A stretch of 64,000 bases of DNA from Avrilella dinanensis (GCF_002807015.1 NZ_NIPO01000001.1:1501604-1565603); one strand, 5' to 3'; shown: positions 17,798 to 27,409, counted from the first letter of the stretch. The notes: generated by a model from the letters alone, not told the origin. Translations and numbers: made by a program.

Positions 17798-18220
17798 ATG
17801 AAAAAATTAGTTTTAATGTTGGCTATCGCGTTAGGAACAACGGCGGTTGCACAAGAAAAGAAAATGGACAGAAAAATGATGTCCCCGGAAGCGAAGGTAG
17901 AAAAAATGGCAAAAGAATTGGATTTAACCGCCGAACAGCAAGTCAAAATCAAAGAGATTTATGCAAAGAAAAAAGAAACTATGAAAGCACATAAGTTGGA
18001 TAGACGGTTGGACAAAAAAGAAGTTGACCAAAAAATGGACAAAGCCAAAATGAAAGAAGTCTTTGCAAAAAGAAAAGAAGACAGAGAACAATTTGATAAA
18101 GAGATTAAAAGTATATTGACTCCTGAGCAAATCGAAAAATATGATGCCAAAAAGAAAAAAATGATGGAAAAAAGAAGTGAGCGATTTGGCAAAAAAGCAA
18201 AAATGAAAGAAACTAAGTAA
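17798..18220 (+). CDS. Spy/CpxP-like periplasmic protein (LTxxQ family)
   Basis: 140 aa. A signal peptide (residues 1-18, ending AVAQ) precedes a highly charged, all-helical body rich in Lys, Met and Glu. Two LTxxQ-type motifs are visible: DLTAEQQVKIKEIY and ILTPEQIEKYD, the hallmark of Spy/CpxP stress chaperones and metal sensors. It probably acts in the periplasm in envelope stress. The gene is alone and sits behind a possible sigma-54 promoter, which would make it stress- or signal-responsive. Confidence 0.8.
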   Translation: MKKLVLMLAIALGTTAVAQEKKMDRKMMSPEAKVEKMAKELDLTAEQQVKIKEIYAKKKETMKAHKLDRRLDKKEVDQKMDKAKMKEVFAKRKEDREQFDKEIKSILTPEQIEKYDAKKKKMMEKRSERFGKKAKMKETK

Positions 18221-18252
18221 AATTAGATTCCATTTGAATTAGTTAAAATTTT

Positions 18253-18260
18253 TATCTTTG
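18253..18260 (+). promoter_or_regulatory. Probable -7 promoter element of yidD
   Basis: TATCTTTG matches TAnnTTTG; a TTTG lies 16 bases upstream at 18233-18236, a little closer than ideal. Transcription would begin just at the following hairpin. Confidence 0.55.
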
Positions 18261-18303
18261 ACCACAAATTTATCCGTTAATTCGGTGTAATTTGTGGTCA
18301 AAA
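18258..18303. repeat. Palindromic repeat in the yidD leader
   Basis: Perfect 13-base arms TTGACCACAAATT and AATTTGTGGTCAA enclose about 20 bases. Similar CCAC...GTGG palindromes occur at 59913-59959 and 18583-18653, and such elements are common intergenic repeats in Flavobacteriaceae. Here it would form the very start of the yidD transcript. Confidence 0.75.
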
Positions 18304-18317
18304 TATTTATACAAAAT

Positions 18318-18548
18318 ATGAAAAGAATCCAGAGAATATTGATTTTTCCATTCGTAATACTGGTTCGGTTTTATCAAATTGTTATTTCTCCACTTACACC
18401 TTCTTCGTGCCGTTTCACACCAACTTGTTCGCATTATATGCTTGAGGCCTTGAAAAAACATGGTGTTTTCAAAGGATTGTATCTCGGCATTCGTCGCATA
18501 CTGAAATGCCACCCTTGGGGCAAAAGCGGATACGACCCCGTACCTTGA
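18318..18548 (+). CDS. yidD: Membrane protein insertion efficiency factor YidD
   Basis: 76 aa from ATG 18318; an earlier non-ATG start at 18294 would extend into the leader hairpin. The family core is intact: [35 protein letters not shown] and [13 protein letters not shown]. YidD is a small amphipathic protein thought to aid YidC-mediated membrane insertion. In many bacteria it lies beside rnpA and yidC; here its neighbour is lgt. Confidence 0.93.
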   Translation: MKRIQRILIFPFVILVRFYQIVISPLTPSSCRFTPTCSHYMLEALKKHGVFKGLYLGIRRILKCHPWGKSGYDPVP

Positions 18549-18582
18549 TTATTCAAATTAATTTGTACATTTACCAAAAAAT

Positions 18583-18653
18583 TAAACCACATAGACATAT
18601 AGTTTTTATATCTGTATATCAAAGCTGTTTTTAAAATTAAATTATGTGGTAAA
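18583..18653. repeat. Imperfect palindromic repeat between yidD and lgt
   Basis: ACCACATA at the left and TATGTGGT at the right pair perfectly; the AT-rich interior has further partial pairing. It resembles dispersed CCACATAG-type intergenic repeats of Flavobacteriaceae and takes up most of the gap. Confidence 0.6.
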
Positions 18654-18670
18654 AACTAAAAATATATTTT

Positions 18671-19615
18671 ATGACAACCGCTTTGTCCTTTACCTGGAAT
18701 CCATCTTATGGAATCGATTTAGGTTTTTTTACCCTAAGATATTACAGTCTGATGTTTGTAGTCGCATTTGGTCTTGGCTGGTATATTACCAAAAAGATTT
18801 TCGACCGTGAAGGCGAATCGCAGGACAATCTCGACAAACTGTTTATTTATACCATTTTTGCAACTTTGCTTGGGGCAAGATTAGGCGATGTTTTCTTTTA
18901 CAGCTGGGATTATTACAAAGATCATTTGCTGGAAATTTTGTTGCCGATTCGGTTTTCGCCCGAATTTGAAATTGTAGGTTTTACCGGGTTGGCAAGTCAT
19001 GGAGCAGCGATAGGAATTATCCTCGCCATGATTTATTATAACAGAAGAGTGATTCCGCACCGACCTTTTCTCTGGATTTTTGACCGCATTGTTCTCGCTA
19101 TTACTATTGGCGGAATGTTTGTGCGGTTCGGAAACTTTTTCAATTCTGAAATCTACGGACATGTTACCAGTCCGAATAATCCATTCGGAATAAAATTCAT
19201 TCGTGAGAGTGAGTTTTGGGCAGGCAAAAGCGTAACCAGATTAACCGGTATTACCGACCAAAACGAGGCATTCAAAGCGATTGCTACCGACCCGCAATAC
19301 AGCCACATTCTTGATGCAATTCCTTTCAGACACCCGACGCAGCTGTATGAAGCAGCCGGATATTTTCTTTTGTTTTGGGTATTGTACTTTTTATATTGGA
19401 AAACAGATGCCCGCAATTATCTGGGCAAAATCTTCGGAATATTTCTGGTGTTGTTATGGAGCATTCGTTTTGCTGTTGAGTTTGTCAAAGAGAGCCAGGG
19501 CGGATTTGAAAGTGCTTTGGGTATTTTCTCTACCGGGCAATGGCTGAGTATTCCGTTTATCATTATCGGAATTTATCTGTGGGCAACCGCCAAAAGCAGG
19601 CCTTATCAGGGGTAA
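18671..19615 (+). CDS. lgt: Prolipoprotein diacylglyceryl transferase
   Basis: 314 aa; adds diacylglycerol to the lipobox Cys of prelipoproteins, the first step in making the many lipoproteins seen in this window. Seven or so membrane helices. Motifs: LRYYSLMFVVAFGLGWY, LGARLGDVFFY, SHGAAIGI with the conserved His, and the Lgt signature RFGNFFNSEIYG with the conserved Arg, Asn and Glu. A loop near residues 170-215 is longer than in enterobacteria. Confidence 0.95.
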   Translation: MTTALSFTWNPSYGIDLGFFTLRYYSLMFVVAFGLGWYITKKIFDREGESQDNLDKLFIYTIFATLLGARLGDVFFYSWDYYKDHLLEILLPIRFSPEFEIVGFTGLASHGAAIGIILAMIYYNRRVIPHRPFLWIFDRIVLAITIGGMFVRFGNFFNSEIYGHVTSPNNPFGIKFIRESEFWAGKSVTRLTGITDQNEAFKAIATDPQYSHILDAIPFRHPTQLYEAAGYFLLFWVLYFLYWKTDARNYLGKIFGIFLVLLWSIRFAVEFVKESQGGFESALGIFSTGQWLSIPFIIIGIYLWATAKSRPYQG

Positions 19616-19737
19616 AGTTTTTTATAGCTGAGACTGAAAACTAAAAGCTCTTTGCTCTTAGCTAATCGGTTTTTTATCAAAACTGTAACATTTTCTGTAT
19701 ATTTACTACTTATTGGTTAAAATAAAAACAGAAAATC

Positions 19738-20613
19738 ATGAGCTTACAAATTTCCGGATTAACAAAAACCTACAAAAACGGCGTAAAAGCCTTAGACAAT
19801 ATCGATTTGAATATCGGCAACGGAATGTTCGGACTGCTTGGTCCTAACGGTGCGGGAAAATCATCTTTGATGAGAACAATCGCTACTTTGCAAAAGCCCG
19901 ACAATGGTAACATTCAGTTTGAAGATATCAGCGTGTTGAAAGACAAAATGGCTTTACGGAAAGTGTTGGGTTATTTGCCACAGGAATTTGGCGTATATCC
20001 GAATATGTCTGCAGAAACTTTGTTGGATTATTTCGCTCAGTTAAAAGGTATTACCAGTAAAAACGAACGCAAAAAAATGGTTGATTACGTTTTGGAAATC
20101 ACTAATTTGTCCAGCGTAAAATCCAAAAGTGTAAGCGGGTATTCGGGCGGAATGAAACAGCGTTTCGGAATTGCTCAGCTATTGCTTAACAAACCAAGAT
20201 TGATTATCGTAGATGAGCCTACAGCCGGATTAGACCCTGCTGAACGTCATCGTTTCTTAAATATCCTGCGTGAAATCGGGACGGAGCACACCGTTATTTT
20301 TTCTACACACATTGTTGATGATGTGAGAGAGTTGTGTAATAATATCGCTATCATGAATGGTGGAAGAATTCTGTATCAAGGCACACCCGAAGAAGCCCGG
20401 AAAAGCCTCGAAGGAAAAATCTGGATGCGGATTATCGAAAGAAGTGATTTAGATGAATTTTCACAAAAATTCAATATCATTTCTTCCAATTTTAACCCAG
20501 ATAATACGCTGAACATTCGCGTGTTTAGTGAAGAAAATCCACATGAATCATTTGTTCCTGCAACACCTCAGCTCGAAGATGTATATTTTGTAACCCTTAA
20601 ATCTGACCAATAA
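19738..20613 (+). CDS. ABC transporter ATP-binding protein
   Basis: 291 aa. Walker A GPNGAGKS (residues 35-42), signature SGYSGGMKQ, Walker B LIIVDEPTAGLD and the switch His in FSTHIV are all intact. It is of the ABC-2 export type. Its stop codon overlaps the start of the permease-peptidase fusion (TAATG), so the two form one transporter; the substrate is not known. Confidence 0.93.
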   Translation: MSLQISGLTKTYKNGVKALDNIDLNIGNGMFGLLGPNGAGKSSLMRTIATLQKPDNGNIQFEDISVLKDKMALRKVLGYLPQEFGVYPNMSAETLLDYFAQLKGITSKNERKKMVDYVLEITNLSSVKSKSVSGYSGGMKQRFGIAQLLLNKPRLIIVDEPTAGLDPAERHRFLNILREIGTEHTVIFSTHIVDDVRELCNNIAIMNGGRILYQGTPEEARKSLEGKIWMRIIERSDLDEFSQKFNIISSNFNPDNTLNIRVFSEENPHESFVPATPQLEDVYFVTLKSDQ

Positions 20614-23600
20614 TGTTTAAAACAATATTTGCCTTTGAAACCAAACGGTGGTTTAAGGATTACAAGTTTTACTTGTATTTTATCATATTTTTCGGACTGT
20701 CGTTCCTGATGATGGCAACATCTGTTGGGTATTTTGATGCTTTGTCGGCAACCACCGCTTCGAATCTGAAAATGAATTCGCCAATGATGATTAATGCGTT
20801 TATCAGTCAGATTTCGCAATTCATCAATTTCATTATTCCGACGGTCATCGGTGCGACAATTTACCGGGATTTCAAATACAACACCCATTCCTATCTGTAT
20901 TCTTATCCGTTTGGAAAGGCGGATTATATTCTTGGAAAATTCTTTAGCGGATTTGTGGCTACGATACTGATTACTTTCAGTGTCGGGCTGGCTTTTCTGA
21001 TAGCGACTTTATTGCCGTTTGCCAATGCAGAACTGTTAGGGCCGGTCAATTTGTGGGCTTATTTTCAGTCTTATGTTATTTTCGTTATTCCGAATATCTT
21101 TTTTATCGGAAGTCTGATATTTCTGTTGGTTACGCTTTCCCGGAATGTTTCTACCGGATTGATTCTGGTTATACTGCTTTTTATCGCAAATATTATCATT
21201 GCTGTAGCGACACAAAATATCGAAGACCGATACTATGTAGCTTTGTTTGAACCTACCGGAGCAGAAGCCTTGTCGTACATTACAAAATACTGGACGGTGG
21301 ACGAACAGAACAATCTTTCTATTCCGTTTTCGGGTGTGATTTTGTACAACCGGTTGATTTGGATTGGAGCGGGAATCCTGTTATTGGGCTTGTTATACTT
21401 CTTGTTTTCATTCAATTACCAAACATTTAGCCTGAAACGAAAAAGCAAAAAAAGTGCAAGGCTGACGAAGAATAATTTTGGCAGTATCTTCAGGCTGAAT
21501 CTTCCGCAGGTAACGTTAAAATATGATTTTTCAGAACGTTTTAAAACAGCCTTGCGTATGTCACGCATGGAGTTCGGGTTCATTATCCGCAACTGGATTT
21601 TCCTGGTTTTTCTGTTGATATTACTTATGTTTATCGGAATTACCGGTGCTTTCCTGGGGAATATGTATGGTACCACGACCTATCCGGTAACCTGGCGAAT
21701 AATTTCTTCTGTCGGTGGCAACATTACAGCTTTCAGCATGTTATTGGTCTATCTGTTTGCTGGAATATTGATTCAGCAATCGGCAACAAGCAGAATGAAC
21801 CTTTTGGTAGATTCTTCCCCGATTCCGAACTGGACTTTGCTTTTATCTAAGTTTATTGCTTTAGTAAAAATGGTTTTGCTGATTTATGTTATCGGAATTA
21901 TCGGCTGTATTGTCGTGCAGGCGAGCTATGGTTACTATAATTTTGAAATCGGGCAATATTTACAGGAATTCTTCATTTACAGACTTCCGGGAGCGATAAT
22001 TATGATTATTTTCTCATTATTTATCCAGAATTTCTTTAAGAATTTCATTGTCGGATTCTTTATAATTTTGCTGGCATTGATGATTCCTGACGGATTAGAT
22101 GCTTTAGGTATTGAATTAAATATTTTCCATTTCAATTCAGGTCCGGGCGTGATGTATTCTGATATGAACGGATATGGTTCTGTCAGAAGTTTCTTCTATT
22201 ACAAACTCTATTGGTTGCTGTTCTGCGGAGTTTTATACGGACTTACTTTACTGTTCTGGCGACGTGGAATTTTGAGCGGAGTGAAAGAACGGTTGAAATT
22301 AGTCAGAAAACGTTTTACCGCACCGATTGCCGTTCCGATGATTGTGCTGGCAATTGCATTCGTTGGTTTGGGATATGGGTTGTATTATCAGCAAACCCAA
22401 CTGACGCCTTATTTCAAAAGTAAAGAATGGGAACAAATGCGGGCAGATTATGAGAAGACATACAAAAAATATGAAAAATATGCTCAGCCACGTATCGTCG
22501 ATGTGTATGTGGATATGAATATTTTCCCGAAAGAAAGAAATTACAATGCCAAGGCGAAATTCACTTTGGTCAACAAATCAGATACTGCGATAGATACGAT
22601 TTATCTCGACCATAGCAGAACCCTGAAATCTATTGTATTTGATCGGGCGAACGAAAAGGTTTTGTCCGACACGATATTCAATGTTCGTTTGTACCGACTG
22701 ACAGAACCACTTTTGCCGGGCGATACTATCAAAGCAGAGATTGAAGTGGCGAATTTGCCAAATACATGGCTCAGAGACCGTTCGCCGATTATCGAAAACG
22801 GGACATTTATCAACAATTTCTCGCTTTTTCCTACATTCGGGTACAACGAAGGTTCGGAAATCAGTCATAATGATGTGAGAGAGAAATACGGTTTGCCACC
22901 AAAAGAACGTATGGCAGACCCAACCGACCCGGAAGCTGTGAAAAATACCTATATTTCAAAAGATGCCGATTGGATTACCTTTGAAACGGTGGTCAGTACT
23001 TCGGAAGACCAAATTGCGATTGCACCAGGTTATCTACAAGCTGATTGGGTAGAAAACGGCAGAAGATATTTCCATTACAAAATGGATCGGAAAATGCTGA
23101 ATTTCTATGCTTATAATTCGGCTCGATTTGAGGTAAAACAAGAGAAACACAACGGTGTGAATCTCGAAATCTATTACCACAAAGGACATGAGTACAATCT
23201 CGAACGTATGATGGAAGCCTTGAAGCAATCTCTGGATTATTATTCAGAAAGTTATAGTCCTTATCAGTTTGAACAGGCACGCATTATCGAGTTTCCGAGA
23301 ATCAATGGTACATTTGCTCAAGCATTTGCCAACACCATGCCTTTTTCGGAAGGAATTGGGTTTATTGCCAAAGTCGATGACGAAAATCCGAATGCGGTAG
23401 ATTATCCGTTCTCAGTAACTTCACACGAGATGGCACACCAATGGTGGGCACATCAGGTTATTGGTGCCAATGTGAAAGGAGCTACGCTGATGTCGGAATC
23501 GATGTCGGAATACAGCTCATTGAAAGTGTTGGAAAACCGCTACGGAAAATCACAAATGCACAAGTTTCTGAAAGATGCTTTGGACAACTACCTCAGCGGA

Positions 23601-24263
23601 AGAACTTATGAATGGAAAACGGAAAATCCGTTGATGTACAACGAAAACCAGCAATATATCCATTACAACAAAGGCTCGTTGGTGTTGTATGCGTTCAGTG
23701 ACCTTTTGGGCGAAGCTCAGTTTAATGAAATCATACAAGGTTATATCGAGGGAGTGGCTTTTCAGGACGCACCTTATACTACATCGCTTGAGTTTGTTGA
23801 GTACCTCAGAAAAGGAACACCAGACAGTCTGCAATATTTTATTACCGATATGTTTGAAACCATTACGTTGTACGATAATAAAGTAATCGAAACGAAGGTA
23901 ACTGAACTGGCAGGCGGAAAATATCAGGTTGATATTGAATTCAACGTTGCCAAATACCGCTCTACACCAGAGGGCGAAAGCGTTTACAAAGATGAAAACG
24001 GTCACTACATGAGTTTTGGCGAAGGTAAAGACAAAACAGAATCTTTGCCGTTGAAAGATTATGTTGAAATCGGAATATTTGGCGAGAAAACCAAAAAAGG
24101 TAAATATGAACAAGACAATGAGATTTACCTCAAAAAGTATTATATCGACCAGATTAATAACAAAGTTTCTATAACCGTCAACGAAAAACCTGTTGAGGTC
24201 GGCGTTGACCCTTATAACAAACTGATTGATATTGATTCCAACGACAATCGTAAAAAGCCGTAA
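20613..24263 (+). CDS. ABC-2 type permease fused to an M1-family metallopeptidase
   Basis: 1216 aa. Residues 1-590 hold about 12 membrane helices in two ABC-2-like sets of six. Residues about 620-1190 form a domain related to M1 aminopeptidases, with the zinc motif SHEMAHQWWAHQ (HEMAH from residue 938) and a downstream Glu in LMSESMSEYSSL, 19 residues on rather than the usual 18. A clear GAMEN exopeptidase motif is not seen; FANTMPFSEG stands at that place. It is encoded with the ATPase just upstream. Such fusions recur in Bacteroidota; whether the peptidase trims an exported peptide is unknown. Confidence 0.88.
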   Translation: MFKTIFAFETKRWFKDYKFYLYFIIFFGLSFLMMATSVGYFDALSATTASNLKMNSPMMINAFISQISQFINFIIPTVIGATIYRDFKYNTHSYLYSYPFGKADYILGKFFSGFVATILITFSVGLAFLIATLLPFANAELLGPVNLWAYFQSYVIFVIPNIFFIGSLIFLLVTLSRNVSTGLILVILLFIANIIIAVATQNIEDRYYVALFEPTGAEALSYITKYWTVDEQNNLSIPFSGVILYNRLIWIGAGILLLGLLYFLFSFNYQTFSLKRKSKKSARLTKNNFGSIFRLNLPQVTLKYDFSERFKTALRMSRMEFGFIIRNWIFLVFLLILLMFIGITGAFLGNMYGTTTYPVTWRIISSVGGNITAFSMLLVYLFAGILIQQSATSRMNLLVDSSPIPNWTLLLSKFIALVKMVLLIYVIGIIGCIVVQASYGYYNFEIGQYLQEFFIYRLPGAIIMIIFSLFIQNFFKNFIVGFFIILLALMIPDGLDALGIELNIFHFNSGPGVMYSDMNGYGSVRSFFYYKLYWLLFCGVLYGLTLLFWRRGILSGVKERLKLVRKRFTAPIAVPMIVLAIAFVGLGYGLYYQQTQLTPYFKSKEWEQMRADYEKTYKKYEKYAQPRIVDVYVDMNIFPKERNYNAKAKFTLVNKSDTAIDTIYLDHSRTLKSIVFDRANEKVLSDTIFNVRLYRLTEPLLPGDTIKAEIEVANLPNTWLRDRSPIIENGTFINNFSLFPTFGYNEGSEISHNDVREKYGLPPKERMADPTDPEAVKNTYISKDADWITFETVVSTSEDQIAIAPGYLQADWVENGRRYFHYKMDRKMLNFYAYNSARFEVKQEKHNGVNLEIYYHKGHEYNLERMMEALKQSLDYYSESYSPYQFEQARIIEFPRINGTFAQAFANTMPFSEGIGFIAKVDDENPNAVDYPFSVTSHEMAHQWWAHQVIGANVKGATLMSESMSEYSSLKVLENRYGKSQMHKFLKDALDNYLSGRTYEWKTENPLMYNENQQYIHYNKGSLVLYAFSDLLGEAQFNEIIQGYIEGVAFQDAPYTTSLEFVEYLRKGTPDSLQYFITDMFETITLYDNKVIETKVTELAGGKYQVDIEFNVAKYRSTPEGESVYKDENGHYMSFGEGKDKTESLPLKDYVEIGIFGEKTKKGKYEQDNEIYLKKYYIDQINNKVSITVNEKPVEVGVDPYNKLIDIDSNDNRKKP

Positions 24264-24284
24264 GCTACGCGATAGGCTGTAAGC

Positions 24285-24317
24285 AAAAAACCGGACAGAA
24301 ATGCCCGGTTGTTTTTT
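24285..24317 (+). terminator. Terminator of the ABC/M1 fusion gene
   Basis: AACCGG and CCGGTT arms with an A-run before and a T-rich tail after lie about 25 bases past the stop codon. Confidence 0.75.
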
Positions 24318-24345
24318 GAAATAAATATATAATATGCAAAAAAAT

Positions 24346-24381
24346 AAAAAGTAACCTGAATATCATTTCAGGTTACTTTTT
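24346..24381 (-). terminator. Terminator of the phosphoesterase gene
   Basis: Perfect 15-base arms AAAAAGTAACCTGAA and TTCAGGTTACTTTTT lie 16 bases past the minus-strand stop. Confidence 0.88.
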
Positions 24382-24396
24382 GAGTGTTACAAAAGT

Positions 24397-27147
24397 TTAT
24401 TTAACTACAATTTTCACGTTATACAACTTATTAGAATGAATGCGTAAAATATATGTTCCTGCCGGTAAATTCTGATTAATCAGGCTAAAATTATAGTCGT
24501 TTATATTTTTACTACTATAAAATAAGTTTCCGGTTATATCAAACATATCAATTTGGGAAATTGGGTATTTTGATTTAATAAATGTTTGTTCACCACTGTT
24601 TACCGGATTCGGATATACTGTTACTCCTGCAAAGGAACTGAAGTCTTCGTTTCCAGTTGATGGGTCAATTACTTCAAATTCCACACGGTTGGAGACTTCA
24701 TTGTAAGAGTCGTTGGTAAACATTACAATAAAATAATTTCCTGTTTCGTTTGGCATATTTTCATTCGAAATTTCGACAGAACCGTCTGTTTGTCCTTCAA
24801 AATAAGTATAGCTAACTAACTCATCTACATTTGGGTCATCACCTTCGTGATAGATTCCAAGCCAGTCTTTTGGAATTCCAGGAGCATCACTCCATGTAGC
24901 AATGATGTTTTCGTTCAGGTTGTATATCGTTTGGTCTGTTACCAGATTTGTAATCAGTTCACCTACCTGAAAATAAACTTTTTCTCCGATAATGTGATAC
25001 CCTCCTTCGAGGAAATAGGCAACAAAATAATAACCGTCTGTCAGTTCATTAAAATCAATGATTCCGTCTGCTGTTGAAACATATTGCCATAATGTGGCTG
25101 TTTCTTCGCCTGGGGTATGGCTTACCTTATAAATACCAATCCAGTCGTTTGCGAGCTGGGGTCCGTTTGAAAAAGTAACAGTTACTGTACTTCCGGAAGG
25201 GTAGATTTCTTGATCCGTGGTTAAAGAAACTTCCGGACCTACATAGAAGTATTGTCTTTCGGTAAGTTCGGTGTAGCCGTCATTCTCAAAAAACGTGGCA
25301 TAATAAAGTCCTTTATCCGGAAGTCCATCAAAAGTTATGGTTCCGTTTGTCTCGCCGTTCACATACGCCCAATCTTGAGATGGAGAAGCCGAACCTGGAG
25401 TTTGAGTGTGTTTGTATAAACCAATCCAGTCGGATTGATTTCCGGGTCCCCCTGTGAAATGTACGCTGATAGGGGTGTTTTGAGCAAATTCTGTTTCTTC
25501 TAAATAAATCTCGGCATCAATAAAATTACTGTTGGTAATATTAAACGATTTTACCTCGCTCCATTCGCTCCAGCTTAGGTTTCTGTCACGTTGCCGGTAT
25601 TTTACGTAATACATCCCGTTCGGAATTTCGTTTTCGCCTAATGTCAATGTTGTGATATCTACACCAGCATTTAAATCGGCTGACTCATCTATGCGAAGAC
25701 CCATATCGGTTTCTAAAGGGCCGAATAAATTTTCATAATCTCTGTAAACAGAACGCTCTATAATGGAAAAATCACTTGTTATCCCAATCAAAAATTCTGT
25801 GGAGTTTAGTAGTTCATCCGAAGAAGTACTGTAAGGTGTCGTTTCTAACGTCAACGGAAGCTCTGTATCTTGCCCGTTTAAATCATTAACAATTGAAGGG
25901 GTATCAGGAGGAGCTATTCCATTTTTCTTATAAAATTGATCAATCAAAGCATTATCTTTCCATTCGTAGATACTGCCCATTGAATACGTTTCTACATCAA
26001 AAACACCGTTATTTACATCTACATCAATAATTTGATATGCCCAGTTGGGAATGGTTTTTTGAACATCTTCATAATCTTCTTCCACAGCCATACCCCAATA
26101 TTGATCCCAAGCGACACCCCCCGAAATAATTTGATAGGTAGGGGTGTTTTTTAGTTGTCCACGATGGTACAGATGGTGGTGTGCACCAATGTGTAAAATA
26201 TGTTTTGGAGAGGATGTTAAATGAGGCATTACCGTATTGCGAACCCAAGAAGAAATGTCACCGATGTATTGTTCTGCCTGATAAGGGCGATGTCCTAAAG
26301 AAACGATCCAATCTACCGTTTCGTCTGTATTTGCTGCATTGAGTACCTGAATTACCCAATTGAGTTGCTGAGCACTAGTATGCTCTGTATCTAATGCAAT
26401 GAATAATACGTTTCCTACCTGGTTGGCATAATAATTTTCTACTCCGGAAGAGATTCCCTGGTAAACCATTTCATCCAAAACAAAATGGTCATAATATGCC
26501 TGCATACCCAATGTTCCGTAGGTTTCATGGTTACCAACCAATGTCTGTATAGGTAGTAAACCCGATAATGCCTGATTCTTTTTCATGTGTACATGTTCAT
26601 AGTGGTCTAAAGTACCGACATCGACCTGATCACCTACCATTACAGTTAATGTGATATTATCGGAAGGATCTAAATTATCTCCCCATTTGTATTCAATGTT
26701 TCTTTTGGCTTGGTTAACTATCGTATCAAAGCGGGGTAAATTTCGCATTTGGTTATCACCTAATACCAAAAACCGAAGGTGCCCGTCAGAAGTTGCTGCC
26801 TGCCCTGGTAATGGCATTGTTTTGAAAGACAGTACTTCAGATGTTTCGTTTCCTGTTTTTGCCTTGTAGTAATATTTGGTATTGGGCTGTAAACCAGTAA
26901 GCTTGGCACTATGGTAATAATAGTTATTATCATATCCCACATCGGATAAGATAACGTTTGAGCCATTAACTGTTTGGGTCAAATTTGTAGGAGATGAGCC
27001 ATATTCAACAATAGTTTCTGGATTGTCCGAAGTTTTCCAGTTTACATAAATAGAGTGCGGTGTTGCAGCCTGCAGATAAGGATTAATGTTTTGAGACCAC
27101 ACTTGTAATCCTAAAATACAAACGAGAACAGATAAAATTTTATTCAT
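24397..27147 (-). CDS. Secreted purple-acid-phosphatase-like phosphoesterase with a T9SS sorting domain
   Basis: 916 aa. A signal peptide (1-18, ending VWSQ) is followed by a fibronectin III-like domain (about 22-110) and a calcineurin-like catalytic domain (about 125-360) with VLGDNQM, VGDQVDVG, VGNHETYG, SLGHRPYQ and HIGAHHHLYH. Next are three tandem repeats of about 90 residues (545-635, 641-725, 732-825), each with an SDWIGLY/NDWIGIY/KDWLGIY core. Residues 842-916 form a type A T9SS sorting domain (YPNPVNSG, LPAGTYILRI). It is predicted to be exported to the cell surface or medium to release phosphate; the substrate is unknown. Confidence 0.9.
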   Translation of the reverse strand: MNKILSVLVCILGLQVWSQNINPYLQAATPHSIYVNWKTSDNPETIVEYGSSPTNLTQTVNGSNVILSDVGYDNNYYYHSAKLTGLQPNTKYYYKAKTGNETSEVLSFKTMPLPGQAATSDGHLRFLVLGDNQMRNLPRFDTIVNQAKRNIEYKWGDNLDPSDNITLTVMVGDQVDVGTLDHYEHVHMKKNQALSGLLPIQTLVGNHETYGTLGMQAYYDHFVLDEMVYQGISSGVENYYANQVGNVLFIALDTEHTSAQQLNWVIQVLNAANTDETVDWIVSLGHRPYQAEQYIGDISSWVRNTVMPHLTSSPKHILHIGAHHHLYHRGQLKNTPTYQIISGGVAWDQYWGMAVEEDYEDVQKTIPNWAYQIIDVDVNNGVFDVETYSMGSIYEWKDNALIDQFYKKNGIAPPDTPSIVNDLNGQDTELPLTLETTPYSTSSDELLNSTEFLIGITSDFSIIERSVYRDYENLFGPLETDMGLRIDESADLNAGVDITTLTLGENEIPNGMYYVKYRQRDRNLSWSEWSEVKSFNITNSNFIDAEIYLEETEFAQNTPISVHFTGGPGNQSDWIGLYKHTQTPGSASPSQDWAYVNGETNGTITFDGLPDKGLYYATFFENDGYTELTERQYFYVGPEVSLTTDQEIYPSGSTVTVTFSNGPQLANDWIGIYKVSHTPGEETATLWQYVSTADGIIDFNELTDGYYFVAYFLEGGYHIIGEKVYFQVGELITNLVTDQTIYNLNENIIATWSDAPGIPKDWLGIYHEGDDPNVDELVSYTYFEGQTDGSVEISNENMPNETGNYFIVMFTNDSYNEVSNRVEFEVIDPSTGNEDFSSFAGVTVYPNPVNSGEQTFIKSKYPISQIDMFDITGNLFYSSKNINDYNFSLINQNLPAGTYILRIHSNKLYNVKIVVK

Positions 27148-27172
27148 AAAATATAAAAATTAATTAGTTCAG

Positions 27173-27180
27173 CAAACTTA
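27173..27180 (-). promoter_or_regulatory. Possible -7 promoter element of the phosphoesterase gene
   Basis: The minus strand reads TAAGTTTG, matching TAnnTTTG, 26 bases before the ATG. No -33 TTTG is found, so regulation may need an activator. Confidence 0.4.
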
Positions 27181-27267
27181 GTAGGTGTGTGTTAAGATTC
27201 TCTTAGCAGAAAATAAAGATTGATTTATGTTATTGTTAGGATATTTGTAGAATTAGTTGTGTTGCAC

Positions 27268-27310
27268 AATAAAAAAGACTTTCAGTTTAACTCTGAAAGT
27301 CTTTTTTATT
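27268..27310 (-). terminator. Terminator of recA
   Basis: Perfect 18-base arms AATAAAAAAGACTTTCAG and CTGAAAGTCTTTTTTATT around a 7-base loop, 100 bases past the recA stop. The 262-base gap holds this hairpin and the promoter of the next gene only. Confidence 0.85.
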
Positions 27311-27409
27311 ATTGCTATGTTTGTGCTTAATTTTAACTTATACTGCTAATTTACAAGGAACTGTGTTTATCGCAAATATAGTACAAGTGTTCTCAGACGA
27401 ATCTCTTAA

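Noticed and set aside
20568-24113. Several antisense open frames inside the ABC/M1 fusion gene
   Set aside because: They are shadows of a long well-conserved gene and have no start context or family resemblance.
24397-27147. Phosphoesterase as a nuclease or phage-defence effector
   Set aside because: The signal peptide and T9SS sorting domain place it outside the cell, and no defence genes are near it.
27148-27409. A small RNA gene between recA and the phosphoesterase
   Set aside because: The strong hairpin is explained as the recA terminator and no separate promoter precedes it on either strand.
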